64,000 bases of DNA from Trueperella pyogenes. GTDB taxonomy: Bacteria > Actinomycetota > Actinomycetes > Actinomycetales > Actinomycetaceae. Position numbers and translations under genes: made by a program. The DNA is taken from the NCBI RefSeq assembly GCF_900460345.1, contig NZ_UHHW01000002.1:1178001-1242000 (forward strand), written 5' to 3'. Shown here one piece after another: positions 45,837 through 54,126 of this stretch (positions within the stretch are counted from its first letter, which is position 1; each line of letters starts with the position of its first letter). The notes under the pieces were generated by a model. It worked only from the letters and a program-made list of their open reading frames with translations. It did not search any database and was not told where the DNA came from.

Positions 45837-46886
45837 CTATTTGCCCATGCGCAAACGCGTACGCAGCAAAATAAAGAACGTCGGGCCACCAACTAACGCA
45901 GTAAAAATACCGATGGGAAGATCGGCAAATGGAATGAGCGTACGCGCTGCGAGATCTGACGTAGTAATCAGCACAGCCCCAGCAAGCATTGAGCCTGGAA
46001 TCAGATACTTATTACGTGGCCCCAGTGCCAAACGCATGACGTGAGGAACGATAAGGCCAACGAATGCGATGACGCCAGCATGGGAAACCGCAGCGGCAGT
46101 CAGTAACGTGGATAAGAGAATAGCGACGAGTCGCAACCTACCGACATTGACGCCGACGTGTCCGGCGGCCTGTTCGCCCAACGATAACGTATCGAGCTTT
46201 TCAGCTAACGTGTGTGCACAGATGATGCCAGTGACGACGATTGCTGCAACGATCCACACATGCCTCCACACTGTGCCGTTGAGGGAGCCCATTTGCCAGA
46301 AAACAATGTGATCACGCACTGTAACCGGAGCAAGATACGTGGCGATCGACGCTAACGCAGAACACACAGCCGTTACCGCGATGCCGGTCAAAACTAAAAC
46401 GATTACGTCTGCTTTGCCGCCGGACCTCGCCAGTACATAAACCAGTGCCGCTGCGCCTAACCCAGACAGGAACGCGGCCATCGGCACAGAAAAACCACCC
46501 AATGCGTGCGGCGCGTAGACAAGAGCCAAGGCCGCCCCCACAGATGCTCCTGAAGACACTCCAATAATGCCCGGCTCGGCCAATGGATTGGAAAACACCG
46601 CCTGCATGAGCGCACCTGCTACAGCCAAACCTGCCCCGACGAGTATCCCCAGCGCTATCCGGGGAAATCGGATGTTCCATAGAGTTGAAAAAGCTGTCGG
46701 GTCTTCCGGATAGGCGGACAGGTTCAGTGGACCAAATAAGGAGCGGTAAACGTCACCGACGCCCACATGGTACTGGCCGAGCAGCGCAGAGATTAAAGTC
46801 GACAAGAGCAAGACAACCAGCACGCTGACAAATACGGCAAGAATTCGTAGACGCCGGCGAGTCGAAGAAACAGTATTTACTTTCAT
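45837..46886 (-). CDS. hmuU: Haem ABC transporter permease (FecCD family)
   Basis: 349 residues with about ten transmembrane helices. Typical FecCD features: GDVYRSLFGP near the N-terminus, NPLAEPGIIGVSSGASVGA near residue 110, and GVIAFVGLIVPHVMRLALGP near residue 270, the region that contacts the ATPase. It follows hmuT by 12 bases and precedes hmuV, so the three are co-transcribed. Confidence 0.93.
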   Translation of the reverse strand: MKVNTVSSTRRRLRILAVFVSVLVVLLLSTLISALLGQYHVGVGDVYRSLFGPLNLSAYPEDPTAFSTLWNIRFPRIALGILVGAGLAVAGALMQAVFSNPLAEPGIIGVSSGASVGAALALVYAPHALGGFSVPMAAFLSGLGAAALVYVLARSGGKADVIVLVLTGIAVTAVCSALASIATYLAPVTVRDHIVFWQMGSLNGTVWRHVWIVAAIVVTGIICAHTLAEKLDTLSLGEQAAGHVGVNVGRLRLVAILLSTLLTAAAVSHAGVIAFVGLIVPHVMRLALGPRNKYLIPGSMLAGAVLITTSDLAARTLIPFADLPIGIFTALVGGPTFFILLRTRLRMGK

Positions 46887-46898
46887 TCGTTTCTACGT

Positions 46899-47978
46899 TT
46901 ACTCAGGGACACCGTAAAGTGCTCGTGCAACTGCCAGCAGTGTTTGGGCGGTCTGCGGGCCGAAAGACAACGACAGCCCATCTGGGATTGCAATGACTCG
47001 CTGTTTTTGGCCTGCTCGCGTTTGGGCAACTCCCGGACGGGCAAGTAGACCTTGGAGACCTTCGGTAGATTCGAGGCCCCCGCTCATCGTGAAGATCACT
47101 TCCGGGTTGAGCTTCGCCAAGGCTTCAGCGTTTGCTGGAGTGACTCCGTTGATGCCCTGTTCAGTGGCAAGATCCTTTGCCCCCACAGCCCGGATGAGCG
47201 CAGTGGCTCCCTCTTTTTGACCGAGGATGAAGAAGACTCCCCCAGTACCGCGCACGTACAGGAATGCACCCTCGATCGGATCCTTAGGGATCCAAGTCTT
47301 AATCTTCTCTAATGCTTCTTGTGTTTCTCTTTCGGTGCGCTGAGCGAGGGCCTGACCAGCTTCCGCAGTACCTAGGGCTTGCGCCACGGACGTAATCAGC
47401 GCAGTATTCTTGTCTATTCCACGCGAGGGATCAACGAATACGACTGGGATTCCTGCAGCCTTCAGCTGATCTACCGCCTCTACAGGGCCGATGCTGCGAT
47501 CCATGATGATGACGCTTGGCTTAAGTCCGAGAATAGCCTCAACGTTAAGGCTGTGTCCGTTTTGTGTTACTACGGGAACATCCGCAAGCTGCTTCTCGGT
47601 CGACGACACAGTGCGGCCTACGATGTTACTTCCATATCCAAGAGCTATGACCGTCCTGGACAGCGTGCCTTCCAGATCCATAGCCAGAATCCTTGAAGTA
47701 TCCGTCACGGTGACGTTGTTTCCCTCAAAGTCAGTCACCGTTGCCGGCAGGTTTTGGGAGAACTTCTCCTTCAGTGGTTCCGGGTCTGCGATATCAGGCA
47801 CCACACTCAGTCCCGTAAGCTCGTGTGGATTTGGCAGGGCTACTGTGGCTGTTGGCGTGTTCTCTGTGGCCGTTGGCTGCGTCTGACCGAGCGTCGTATC
47901 CTGAGGATGCTGCGGTACAGAACATCCAGCCAGCCCAATCGCGAGCGCCAGCATTAACACAAATTTCTTGGACTTCAT
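46899..47978 (-). CDS. hmuT: Haem-binding lipoprotein of the ABC importer
   Basis: 359 residues. Lipoprotein signal peptide with lipobox LAGCS (cysteine 19), then a class III periplasmic-binding fold: DTSRILAMDLEGTLSRTVIALGYG near residue 92, a long connecting helix, and a second lobe with GVTPANAEALAKLNPEVIF. Tethered to the outer face of the membrane, it passes haem to HmuUV. Located just after the HtaA protein, its presumed haem donor. Confidence 0.92.
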   Translation of the reverse strand: MKSKKFVLMLALAIGLAGCSVPQHPQDTTLGQTQPTATENTPTATVALPNPHELTGLSVVPDIADPEPLKEKFSQNLPATVTDFEGNNVTVTDTSRILAMDLEGTLSRTVIALGYGSNIVGRTVSSTEKQLADVPVVTQNGHSLNVEAILGLKPSVIIMDRSIGPVEAVDQLKAAGIPVVFVDPSRGIDKNTALITSVAQALGTAEAGQALAQRTERETQEALEKIKTWIPKDPIEGAFLYVRGTGGVFFILGQKEGATALIRAVGAKDLATEQGINGVTPANAEALAKLNPEVIFTMSGGLESTEGLQGLLARPGVAQTRAGQKQRVIAIPDGLSLSFGPQTAQTLLAVARALYGVPE

Positions 47979-47997
47979 TTTTCCTCACGTCAAGGTC

Positions 47998-48031
47998 AGT
48001 ACGGAGCGCAACGCGTGTTGCGCTCCGTACT
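47998..48031 (-). terminator. Strong hairpin between the htaA-like gene and hmuT
   Basis: AGTACGGAGCGCAAC (47998-48012), loop GCGT, GTTGCGCTCCGTACT (48017-48031): a perfect 15-base-pair stem, no T-run, 20 bases before the hmuT start. It could attenuate hmuTUV relative to the surface protein or protect the upstream mRNA end. Confidence 0.65.
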
Positions 48032-48093
48032 ATGAATTGGCAGATGGAATTGGCGTTACTACATATCCATGCGCGATTTTTATCGCAGATGGA

Positions 48094-51000
48094 TTATTCG
48101 TGAACCGCGCTGTCGAGCTTACGACGACGGGCCACAACCAATCCCGCACCCATGACCAGCATGGTTAGTGCTGCAAGGATGACTGCAGGCAATTCGGCTC
48201 CGGTATGTGCCAGCTTCTTTCCGAATGCGTCGTACTCGACGAGCTCGCCCGTCTTCTGATCGCATGAGGTTGCTGGAACGAGGGTTGCTTTACCAGACAG
48301 TGGAGCCAAGGCTTCGCCAGCTTTGTAGAATCCAGCGAAGGCTTTTGCTCCAGCCGCCGTGAGCGTCACGGACGAAGCGCTGAAGTTAAGCGCAGTGTCA
48401 GTTGCGGAGATCTTATCGATCGCGGCGTTAGCAAAGTGAACACGGCCGAGATCGAACTTCTTTCCGCTCATGTCCGATCCGACGACGTTCATGTAGAGCG
48501 CCCCGGAGTTGCCGTTGATCGTCAAAGACGGGCGCGAGATCGTCAGATCAAGAACTCCATCGTGTCCAGTGAAGTGGACAGAACCGCTGTAGTAGATGGT
48601 TCCAGACTTGGTCTTGGTATTGAAAGTGCCGCCTGAGACAGGGAAATTGAAGTTGGTTCCGTCCCAGCTAGCGCCGTTTAGATCCCACTTTCCGTGGGCG
48701 ATCGCGCCGCGGATGTAGGTGGTGAAGGATGCGCGCAATCCCCAGCTCAGCGTTCCTTGTGTGACGCGCTTCTTATGCGGGTCGACGACGCACTGCTTAG
48801 CTGCCGCCTTATCCTCGGAGGTATTGTTATCCTTCGGTTCTGCCGCGCGCGGCGTATCGGCCTTCTCCTTGCCTTGTGGCTGTGGCTGGCCCGGTTTCTC
48901 GTCAGTCTTCGGCTTTTCTGCGCCGTCAGACATGCCCTTCGTGACCTTGATGGTCATCGGATCGAGCTCCTGGCCCTCCTTGTAGAAGTTAGCAAAGCTC
49001 TTTGCGCCTTCTGCGGTGAGCTTCACCGACCGGAAGTGGATCGTCTGCTCGTCGTTTGTGCCAGAGACCTCCGGCTCGCTCAAGGTCGCCAAGACAACGC
49101 GCTTAGTAGCGATCTTGGACTTATCGATCTTGATCTTTCCGGCCAAAGCATCGGCGATCTTGGACTTGTCGAATGGGTTAACGGCTACCGTCACGACGAG
49201 TTCCCAACCAGAGTTGCCCTTACGGACTGTCGGCTGCTCGATAGCCAGATCAAGGAGACCGTGGTGTGCAGTGAAATGCACCTTTCCAGCGAAATCAAGG
49301 TTGTCGTACTTACCCGGCGTAAACTGCTTCGGGTCCTTCAAGGGGAAGGAGAAGGTGCCCGTTGCGCCGTCAGAAAGCTCCCACTTACCTTTAGCGAAAT
49401 CACCAGAAACGTAATTTCGGAAGCTCTCCTTAAGACCCCAGTTCAGCTCCACCTTGCGATCCGTCTTGGTTTCGGTATCGGCAGGAGCCTGTGGAGTCTC
49501 TTTCTTTGCCTCAGGCTTGATTGCATTACGTTTTGCCTGCTCGTCCGCAATTTCTTTTTCTGAATTAAGATAGGTATCCTTGAGCGCCTTGGCCTCCTTG
49601 AGCAACGCTGCCAGGCTCTCTTGGCGCTTATCAGGTGTATCGTAGTCTATCTGCGGCTTCCTTACCTTTACTTCGATAGTTGGTAGGCCTTTTTCGTCTA
49701 GCTCAGGGAAATTGGAAATTTTATTCTTATAGACCTCAAGAGGCTTCCACGTAGTGAACGGGTTTCCCTCAATTTTAAGAGTCTTAAGCTGCTCTTGCAG
49801 TATTTCAGAAACAAGCTTCTCTGCGTCGGTGATCTTGTTCTGTTGAAGATTCAAATCCCTGATTGCACGCTTTTGCGCAATGCTACCTGCATCGGTAATC
49901 TCGTTGAACGAAAGATCTACCTTCGATGCAAATGGCGCGTAATCTTTATATTTACTAAGATCGCTGATCTTGTTATGGGAAAGGGACAGCTCAGAAAGCG
50001 TTCCGTCAGATTCAGGATTCAGTTGGGTTATATCATCAATGAGATTATGATCTAGTTCAAGATTAGTCAGCTTTGACAGGTTCTTAAGAGCAGAAATATC
50101 ATTCAGCAAGTTAAAATCTGCTTGTAGGATACTTATCTCTTTCAGGTCCTTTAGAGCATCAAGATTAGTTATGTAATTACTACCAACGTTAACGTCTTTG
50201 AGGTTGGTCAGCTTAGACAACGGGCTGAGATCAGTAATTTGGTTGTAGAAGAAATTAACATTTTCCAAGTTAATCGCATATTGCAGACCTTCGAGACTCT
50301 TGATCTGACTAGCCTGACACTTCAGCGTCCGAATTCCCTCAAGGTCAGTATTAGTAATCGGCAGTTCGCTCTTAACATCGAACTGTTCGCGAATACACTT
50401 CTCTAGTCCTTTGTCAGGTATACGTACCTCTTTTGTGGGGTTTCCACTGTAGGCAGGACCTGGTTTCCAGGTCGGATCGTGGAACACGCCTGGGAATATC
50501 TTCCACAGGATCGGCTCTGGTGCCTTATCACCTATCTTCAAGGGGACGGTGGCTACGAAGGGGGCTCCCGCTTCCCCCTTGTAGAAACCGACCAAGGCAC
50601 TCACATTTTCATTCAAAATCGTCTTAGTTGCCGAGATGACGGCGTAGCCGTCGCGCTGCTCAATCTTCAGATCTTTAAGATCTGCGACTGGCTTTTGCGT
50701 GAATTGGACAACGCCTTCTTTGGCCATTGTCCCCTTGGTGTAGCCATCGACCAAGATCTGTTTCTTCTCGAAGTCAATCGTCGGGTTAGCAATCCACACG
50801 TCGAGGATACCGCCGTACTTACGCCACGACACCTTGCCCCCAAAATGGAGTTTGCCCTTTGCACCGCTGAGGTCCAGTTTCTGGCCCGGCTTCGCCTTCC
50901 ACATCAGATGCGATTTGGGTTCGAGAAGCGTGACGCCGTCTTCACGTCGCTCGCCTTCTTGCGTACCTTCTCCCCACATCATCCCAACGTATTCACGGAA

Positions 51001-51171
51001 AGACCGGCGAAAATCCCAGTTGGCGTAAGTCTCACTAGCGTCGATTTCTTTTTGGCCTACCGCCGGCGAATTGGTGGGCTGATCTGCAGCGAAGGCGGTA
51101 ACGCCGTTGCTCGCAATCAAGCTCATCGCAAGCGTCACAGCTGCCGCTATGCGTTTGATGGGTCCCCCCAT
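48094..51171 (-). CDS. Sortase-anchored HtaA-LRR-HtaA-HtaA haem-binding protein
   Basis: 1025 residues. Signal peptide (1-29); HtaA domain 1 (about 46-235, starting NWDFRRSFREYVG); a leucine-rich-repeat block (about 247-477, eight or so repeats of the NLxxLxLxxNxIxDIxxL type); a helical linker; HtaA domain 2 (about 571-745, LNWGLKESFRNYVSG); a charged linker; HtaA domain 3 (about 801-971, LSWGLRASFTTYIRG); LAHTG sorting signal, membrane helix and basic tail. Domains 2 and 3 keep the histidine-bearing VHFTAHHGLLD and VHFTGHDGVLD segments; domain 1 has VSWRKYGGILD instead. Captures host haem on the wall and passes it to HmuT, by analogy with corynebacterial HtaA. ATG after GGAGG. Confidence 0.88.
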   Translation of the reverse strand: MGGPIKRIAAAVTLAMSLIASNGVTAFAADQPTNSPAVGQKEIDASETYANWDFRRSFREYVGMMWGEGTQEGERREDGVTLLEPKSHLMWKAKPGQKLDLSGAKGKLHFGGKVSWRKYGGILDVWIANPTIDFEKKQILVDGYTKGTMAKEGVVQFTQKPVADLKDLKIEQRDGYAVISATKTILNENVSALVGFYKGEAGAPFVATVPLKIGDKAPEPILWKIFPGVFHDPTWKPGPAYSGNPTKEVRIPDKGLEKCIREQFDVKSELPITNTDLEGIRTLKCQASQIKSLEGLQYAINLENVNFFYNQITDLSPLSKLTNLKDVNVGSNYITNLDALKDLKEISILQADFNLLNDISALKNLSKLTNLELDHNLIDDITQLNPESDGTLSELSLSHNKISDLSKYKDYAPFASKVDLSFNEITDAGSIAQKRAIRDLNLQQNKITDAEKLVSEILQEQLKTLKIEGNPFTTWKPLEVYKNKISNFPELDEKGLPTIEVKVRKPQIDYDTPDKRQESLAALLKEAKALKDTYLNSEKEIADEQAKRNAIKPEAKKETPQAPADTETKTDRKVELNWGLKESFRNYVSGDFAKGKWELSDGATGTFSFPLKDPKQFTPGKYDNLDFAGKVHFTAHHGLLDLAIEQPTVRKGNSGWELVVTVAVNPFDKSKIADALAGKIKIDKSKIATKRVVLATLSEPEVSGTNDEQTIHFRSVKLTAEGAKSFANFYKEGQELDPMTIKVTKGMSDGAEKPKTDEKPGQPQPQGKEKADTPRAAEPKDNNTSEDKAAAKQCVVDPHKKRVTQGTLSWGLRASFTTYIRGAIAHGKWDLNGASWDGTNFNFPVSGGTFNTKTKSGTIYYSGSVHFTGHDGVLDLTISRPSLTINGNSGALYMNVVGSDMSGKKFDLGRVHFANAAIDKISATDTALNFSASSVTLTAAGAKAFAGFYKAGEALAPLSGKATLVPATSCDQKTGELVEYDAFGKKLAHTGAELPAVILAALTMLVMGAGLVVARRRKLDSAVHE

Positions 51172-51200
51172 GAGTTGTTTCCTCCTTGCTCAAGGAACTA

Positions 51201-51246
51201 TTCATAATCATGAGTTAGGACGGCCTTAGTAAGGCGCGCCTAACTC
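51201..51246 (-). promoter_or_regulatory. Nested palindromic operator before the htaA-like gene
   Basis: GAGTTAGG (51212-51219) and CCTAACTC (51239-51246) are exact inverted arms; between them lies CCTTA-G-TAAGG (51224-51234). TTAGG/CCTAA halves recall iron regulators of the DtxR/IdeR family, although the spacing differs from their 19-base consensus. TATGAA (complement of 51201-51206) is a possible -10 just downstream on the minus strand. Confidence 0.5.
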
Positions 51247-51748
51247 CACAATGGTCACAGATAACCGGAGGCAAATACAAGGGTGAGCAGGCATATGCAG
51301 CGCACACCACTGAAAAAGATTAATTATACGCACGCATAAAACTATACAAATATTGCGACACGCCACACCACCAATCTAACCCTTAGCCGACACCAGTACC
51401 GCTAGTAACCCAGAACCGCTTATCGATGCGAATTACGTAGCGACACGTCCACGCAAAGAAATTATTCACTTCGCGACACTGCAGTTATCCGAACACAAAT
51501 CTGCCCTCTCGGCACATTTATTACCCGGCGCAGCCTCCGTCGGCAGGCGGAGTCGTTCTCATCCCCTACGCGGATGCTCCAGTTCACTTCCACGGCACAG
51601 ATAGGAACCAAGCAGTAGGCAACATCACAAGGGTTGAAGTTAATTCTCCGTCGACGCCGAAGGCCCAGCATCATCGCAGGGCATGTCCAGTAATGCCACG
51701 CCGTCCAGCATGCAGGCTGCTTCGCAGGCAACCGAAAAGAACACTGAG
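51247..51748. other. 500-base region without a recognisable gene
   Basis: Lies between the htaA-like gene operator and tRNA-Met. The first 200 bases are AT-rich with no gene; the second half is GC-rich and holds the short inverted repeat CTCCG-TCGGCAGG-CGGAG near 51535. The only long frame (51462-51779, minus) runs into the tRNA and has atypical composition. Confidence 0.4.
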
Positions 51749-51822
51749 TGCCCCCACCAGGACTTGAACCCGGGACCAAAGAATTATGAGTTCCCTGCTC
51801 TAACCATCTGAGCTATGGGGGC
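51749..51822 (-). tRNA. tRNA-Met (anticodon CAT)
   Basis: 74-base cloverleaf on the minus strand: acceptor GCCCCCA/TGGGGGC with discriminator A, D-arm GCTCAGATGGTTAGAGC, anticodon loop CTCATAA, and T-loop GGTTCAAGTCC. CCA is not encoded. An elongator methionine tRNA is likely; a CAT tRNA modified to read isoleucine AUA cannot be excluded from sequence alone. Confidence 0.9.
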
Positions 51823-51857
51823 TTGCTCGAACAGTGTACCAGTGCCGAGGCCGAGAT

Positions 51858-52715
51858 TTACACTTGACTCGGCGGCATCATCGAACCAAATGGATTGGCG
51901 GACCGATAGGCGCAAACCTGGCACATGTCCCCTTCTTCTGCAGGGTGCGGTGCACCACATCGGCTACATCTGGCGCTGGCGACCACCGCTAGCCGCCTAC
52001 GGGGATCGTCGAGAAGATCTGCCAATCGCATATCGCCCTGCACCCATAAAGCTTTGGCCGGGCACAGTTGCACGCAGTGCTGTTCACCACGGCACAATTC
52101 GGAATGTTGCCACAGAGTCGACCCGCCGCCGTCGTTTGTCAGCTCCAGTGCACGATGTGGGCACGCCTGCACACAGACTCCGCAAGCCGTACACCCCGTC
52201 GCGCCCAGGCGCAGACCGCCCAGCTTGGATTCCAGCCCCTCTCCCCTGCGGATCAGCCCACGCCCCGTCAGAAGTTCGATAGCGGCAAGCGTGCGTGTTG
52301 TGTCATCGGCTTTAATCGGGATCGGCTGGGTATCACGCAGCGCCAAACCAAGTACGACTCGCCGTGGCACCGGTATCTTCCCCAAAGTCAGCACGTCCGG
52401 CCCGCTAAACAGCCTCCGCTTGGGTGGCGTGGTGTCACCCACTAAGCCTGGCGTCAACGATTTCCAGCGCTCGACCTGATCACGCACTGCCGCTTCATCG
52501 ACTGGACAGGGCACCACACTGACGCGTTCGATGCCCAAGGCGAGCAGCTGCGCCGGCACGCCGATCGACGCGTCTTTCAGGCATCCCCGCCATTCCACGA
52601 CTTGACGCCGCCGTCCAGCTCTCACCTTTTCGGCGTGTTCACACGCAAGCACGACCTCTTTGGGCAGGTCATGGGCGTGTAACCAGCGCAAGAGCGCAGC
52701 AACGTCGTCAGTCAT
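51858..52715 (-). CDS. Ferredoxin-type iron-sulfur protein with C-terminal zinc-ribbon motif
   Basis: 285 residues, no membrane segment. An N-terminal domain of about 165 residues without known motifs (cysteines in LACEH, EWRGCLKD and VVPCPVDE) is followed by two cluster motifs: CTACGVCVQACP near residue 177, complete, and CRGEQHCVQLCP near residue 210, in which the second cysteine is glutamate. A C-terminal CSRCG...CQVC pair resembles a zinc ribbon. The gene overlaps the TorD-like chaperone gene by eight bases. Probably an electron carrier or maturation factor for a molybdoenzyme; the partner is not in this window. Confidence 0.78.
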   Translation of the reverse strand: MTDDVAALLRWLHAHDLPKEVVLACEHAEKVRAGRRRQVVEWRGCLKDASIGVPAQLLALGIERVSVVPCPVDEAAVRDQVERWKSLTPGLVGDTTPPKRRLFSGPDVLTLGKIPVPRRVVLGLALRDTQPIPIKADDTTRTLAAIELLTGRGLIRRGEGLESKLGGLRLGATGCTACGVCVQACPHRALELTNDGGGSTLWQHSELCRGEQHCVQLCPAKALWVQGDMRLADLLDDPRRRLAVVASARCSRCGAPHPAEEGDMCQVCAYRSANPFGSMMPPSQV

Positions 52716-53319
52716 CGTTGTTTGTCAATTCCTTAACCCCAGCCAACGCCGCCCGCGTCAGCTGGGCGACGGCGCGATAGGTTACCGTCGTCGCCGCCGC
52801 ATCAATGGCATCAAGCAATGTGTCCGCGTACTGATCGAGGTGGTCTGCACGGAACTGCGCGATCTCTGCGACGACGCCGTCGCCAGCCCGAACAACGAGA
52901 TGAGCGAGAAAGCCCAGTTCTACCGCTAGGTGATCGCGGGGGAAACCCTCCGTCTTCTGCGCGGAAAAGCCGGCAGCTTTGTACTGACGGGCGAGGCACT
53001 GGACGAGTGGCAGCGGATCCTTCCCCGTGATCTCCGACTCCGTCATCCACAGCGAACCGTCCGGGCCGAAGAGTGCGTTGAACTCGGCGTTGAGAACGAA
53101 GGCGCTCTCCCCCGCTGCTGCCAGGTCCGCAAGTGCCGCGAGCGAGGCGGCGTCGCGAAGCGGCCACGTGCTCGCCATATCAGGGTCTGTAAAACGCGCC
53201 AGCACATCAGAATGCGGGGATTCCACATAAAAGCGGGCAAGCGAGAACAACGCAGTTGCCAGCTGCACCGAACGCATCTTGCGCTGCGGAATCGAATCTT
53301 GCCACGACGGCGTAGTCAT
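52708..53319 (-). CDS. TorD/DmsD-family molybdoenzyme chaperone
   Basis: 203 residues, all helical. A TorD-like core motif is seen in EGFPRDHLAVELGFLAHLV near residue 125, close to the family E-x-P-D-H signature. Such chaperones bind the twin-arginine signal peptide and help insert the molybdopterin cofactor before Tat export. ATG 53319 is preferred (GGGAGG site seven bases upstream) to the in-frame start at 53337. It is divergent from tatB, a telling neighbourhood. Which enzyme it serves is not visible here. Confidence 0.8.
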   Translation of the reverse strand: MTTPSWQDSIPQRKMRSVQLATALFSLARFYVESPHSDVLARFTDPDMASTWPLRDAASLAALADLAAAGESAFVLNAEFNALFGPDGSLWMTESEITGKDPLPLVQCLARQYKAAGFSAQKTEGFPRDHLAVELGFLAHLVVRAGDGVVAEIAQFRADHLDQYADTLLDAIDAAATTVTYRAVAQLTRAALAGVKELTNNDD

Positions 53320-53404
53320 ATTTCCTCCCAAGGTCACGGCCTTACTCTACAGCGCGCACGGTGACGATCCGGACAATCACGTGGAGAAACGTTAAGATTC
53401 TTTC

Positions 53405-53713
53405 ATGGAATTTTTCGGTATCTCGGGCGGTGAGTTTTTCATCATCCTCGTCGTCGCTGTGCTGGTCTTAGGCCCAGAAGCAATTACGGGAGCATTGCGC
53501 GGATTTCGCAAGGCCGTAGACGCGGCGCGCGGTTTTTCGGCGCGCCTACGCGAAGAGACTACCCGAGATATGGAAAAGGCAGGACTTGAGGGCATTGACC
53601 TCTCCGCGTTCGACATGCGCGGCCTGGATCCGCGTCAGATAATCCGCGAGGCCGTCCACGAAGAGATGGAAGCCTGGGCTAAAACGAATGCGCTTCACCA
53701 GAAAAAGAAATAG
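53405..53713 (+). CDS. tatB: Sec-independent translocase protein TatB
   Basis: 102 residues. One N-terminal transmembrane helix (EFFIILVVAVLVLGPEAI) with the conserved glutamate at the start and the Gly-Pro hinge, then an amphipathic helix and a charged tail. The GP hinge, the length and the position before tatA and tatC favour TatB over TatA. It joins TatC to form the twin-arginine signal receptor. Short gap to tatA; same operon. Confidence 0.85.
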   Translation: MEFFGISGGEFFIILVVAVLVLGPEAITGALRGFRKAVDAARGFSARLREETTRDMEKAGLEGIDLSAFDMRGLDPRQIIREAVHEEMEAWAKTNALHQKKK

Positions 53714-53778
53714 TGCTGCCATAACCGTTAGAATGTGTGCACCGTGACCGTCCGGTGGCGCCTTGGAAAGGAATCACA

Positions 53779-54126
53779 ATGAAGCCTTGGCACATAATTG
53801 TCCTGATCGTCGTTCTCCTCATCGTATTCGGAACCGCAAAGCTTCCTGACATCGCGCGCTCTCTCGGACAGTCCGCCAAAGTCATGAAGAAAGAAATTCG
53901 CGAACTTCAAGACGACGAACCGCGCCCGCTTCCTCCCGCACCGCCTCAGCCTGGTCAGCAACCCGGCCAGCTCTATCAGTCGCCGCAAAGCCAGCAGAGT
54001 GGCTATCAACCTGGCACCGAGATACCGGGCCAACAGATACCGCAGCAACCCTTCCCCCAGAACCCGCAATACCCTGCCGATGGGCGCATCGACGATGGCG
54101 GCCAGCCTGGTCAATCACATCAGTGA
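53779..54126 (+). CDS. tatA: Sec-independent translocase protein TatA
   Basis: 115 residues from ATG 53779, with AAGGA just upstream. Starts MKPWHIIVLIVVLLIVFG, a transmembrane helix followed by the FGTAKLPDIARSLGQSAK amphipathic helix typical of TatA (FG hinge). The Pro/Gln-rich tail (QPGQQPGQLYQSPQSQQ) is unusual in length and composition. TatA oligomers form the passage for folded proteins. Its stop overlaps the tatC start. Confidence 0.9.
   Translation: MKPWHIIVLIVVLLIVFGTAKLPDIARSLGQSAKVMKKEIRELQDDEPRPLPPAPPQPGQQPGQLYQSPQSQQSGYQPGTEIPGQQIPQQPFPQNPQYPADGRIDDGGQPGQSHQ

Noticed and set aside
51462..51779. 105-codon minus-strand frame by tRNA-Met
   Set aside because: Begins inside the tRNA gene and encodes a Cys/Arg/Trp-rich product without any recognisable pattern.
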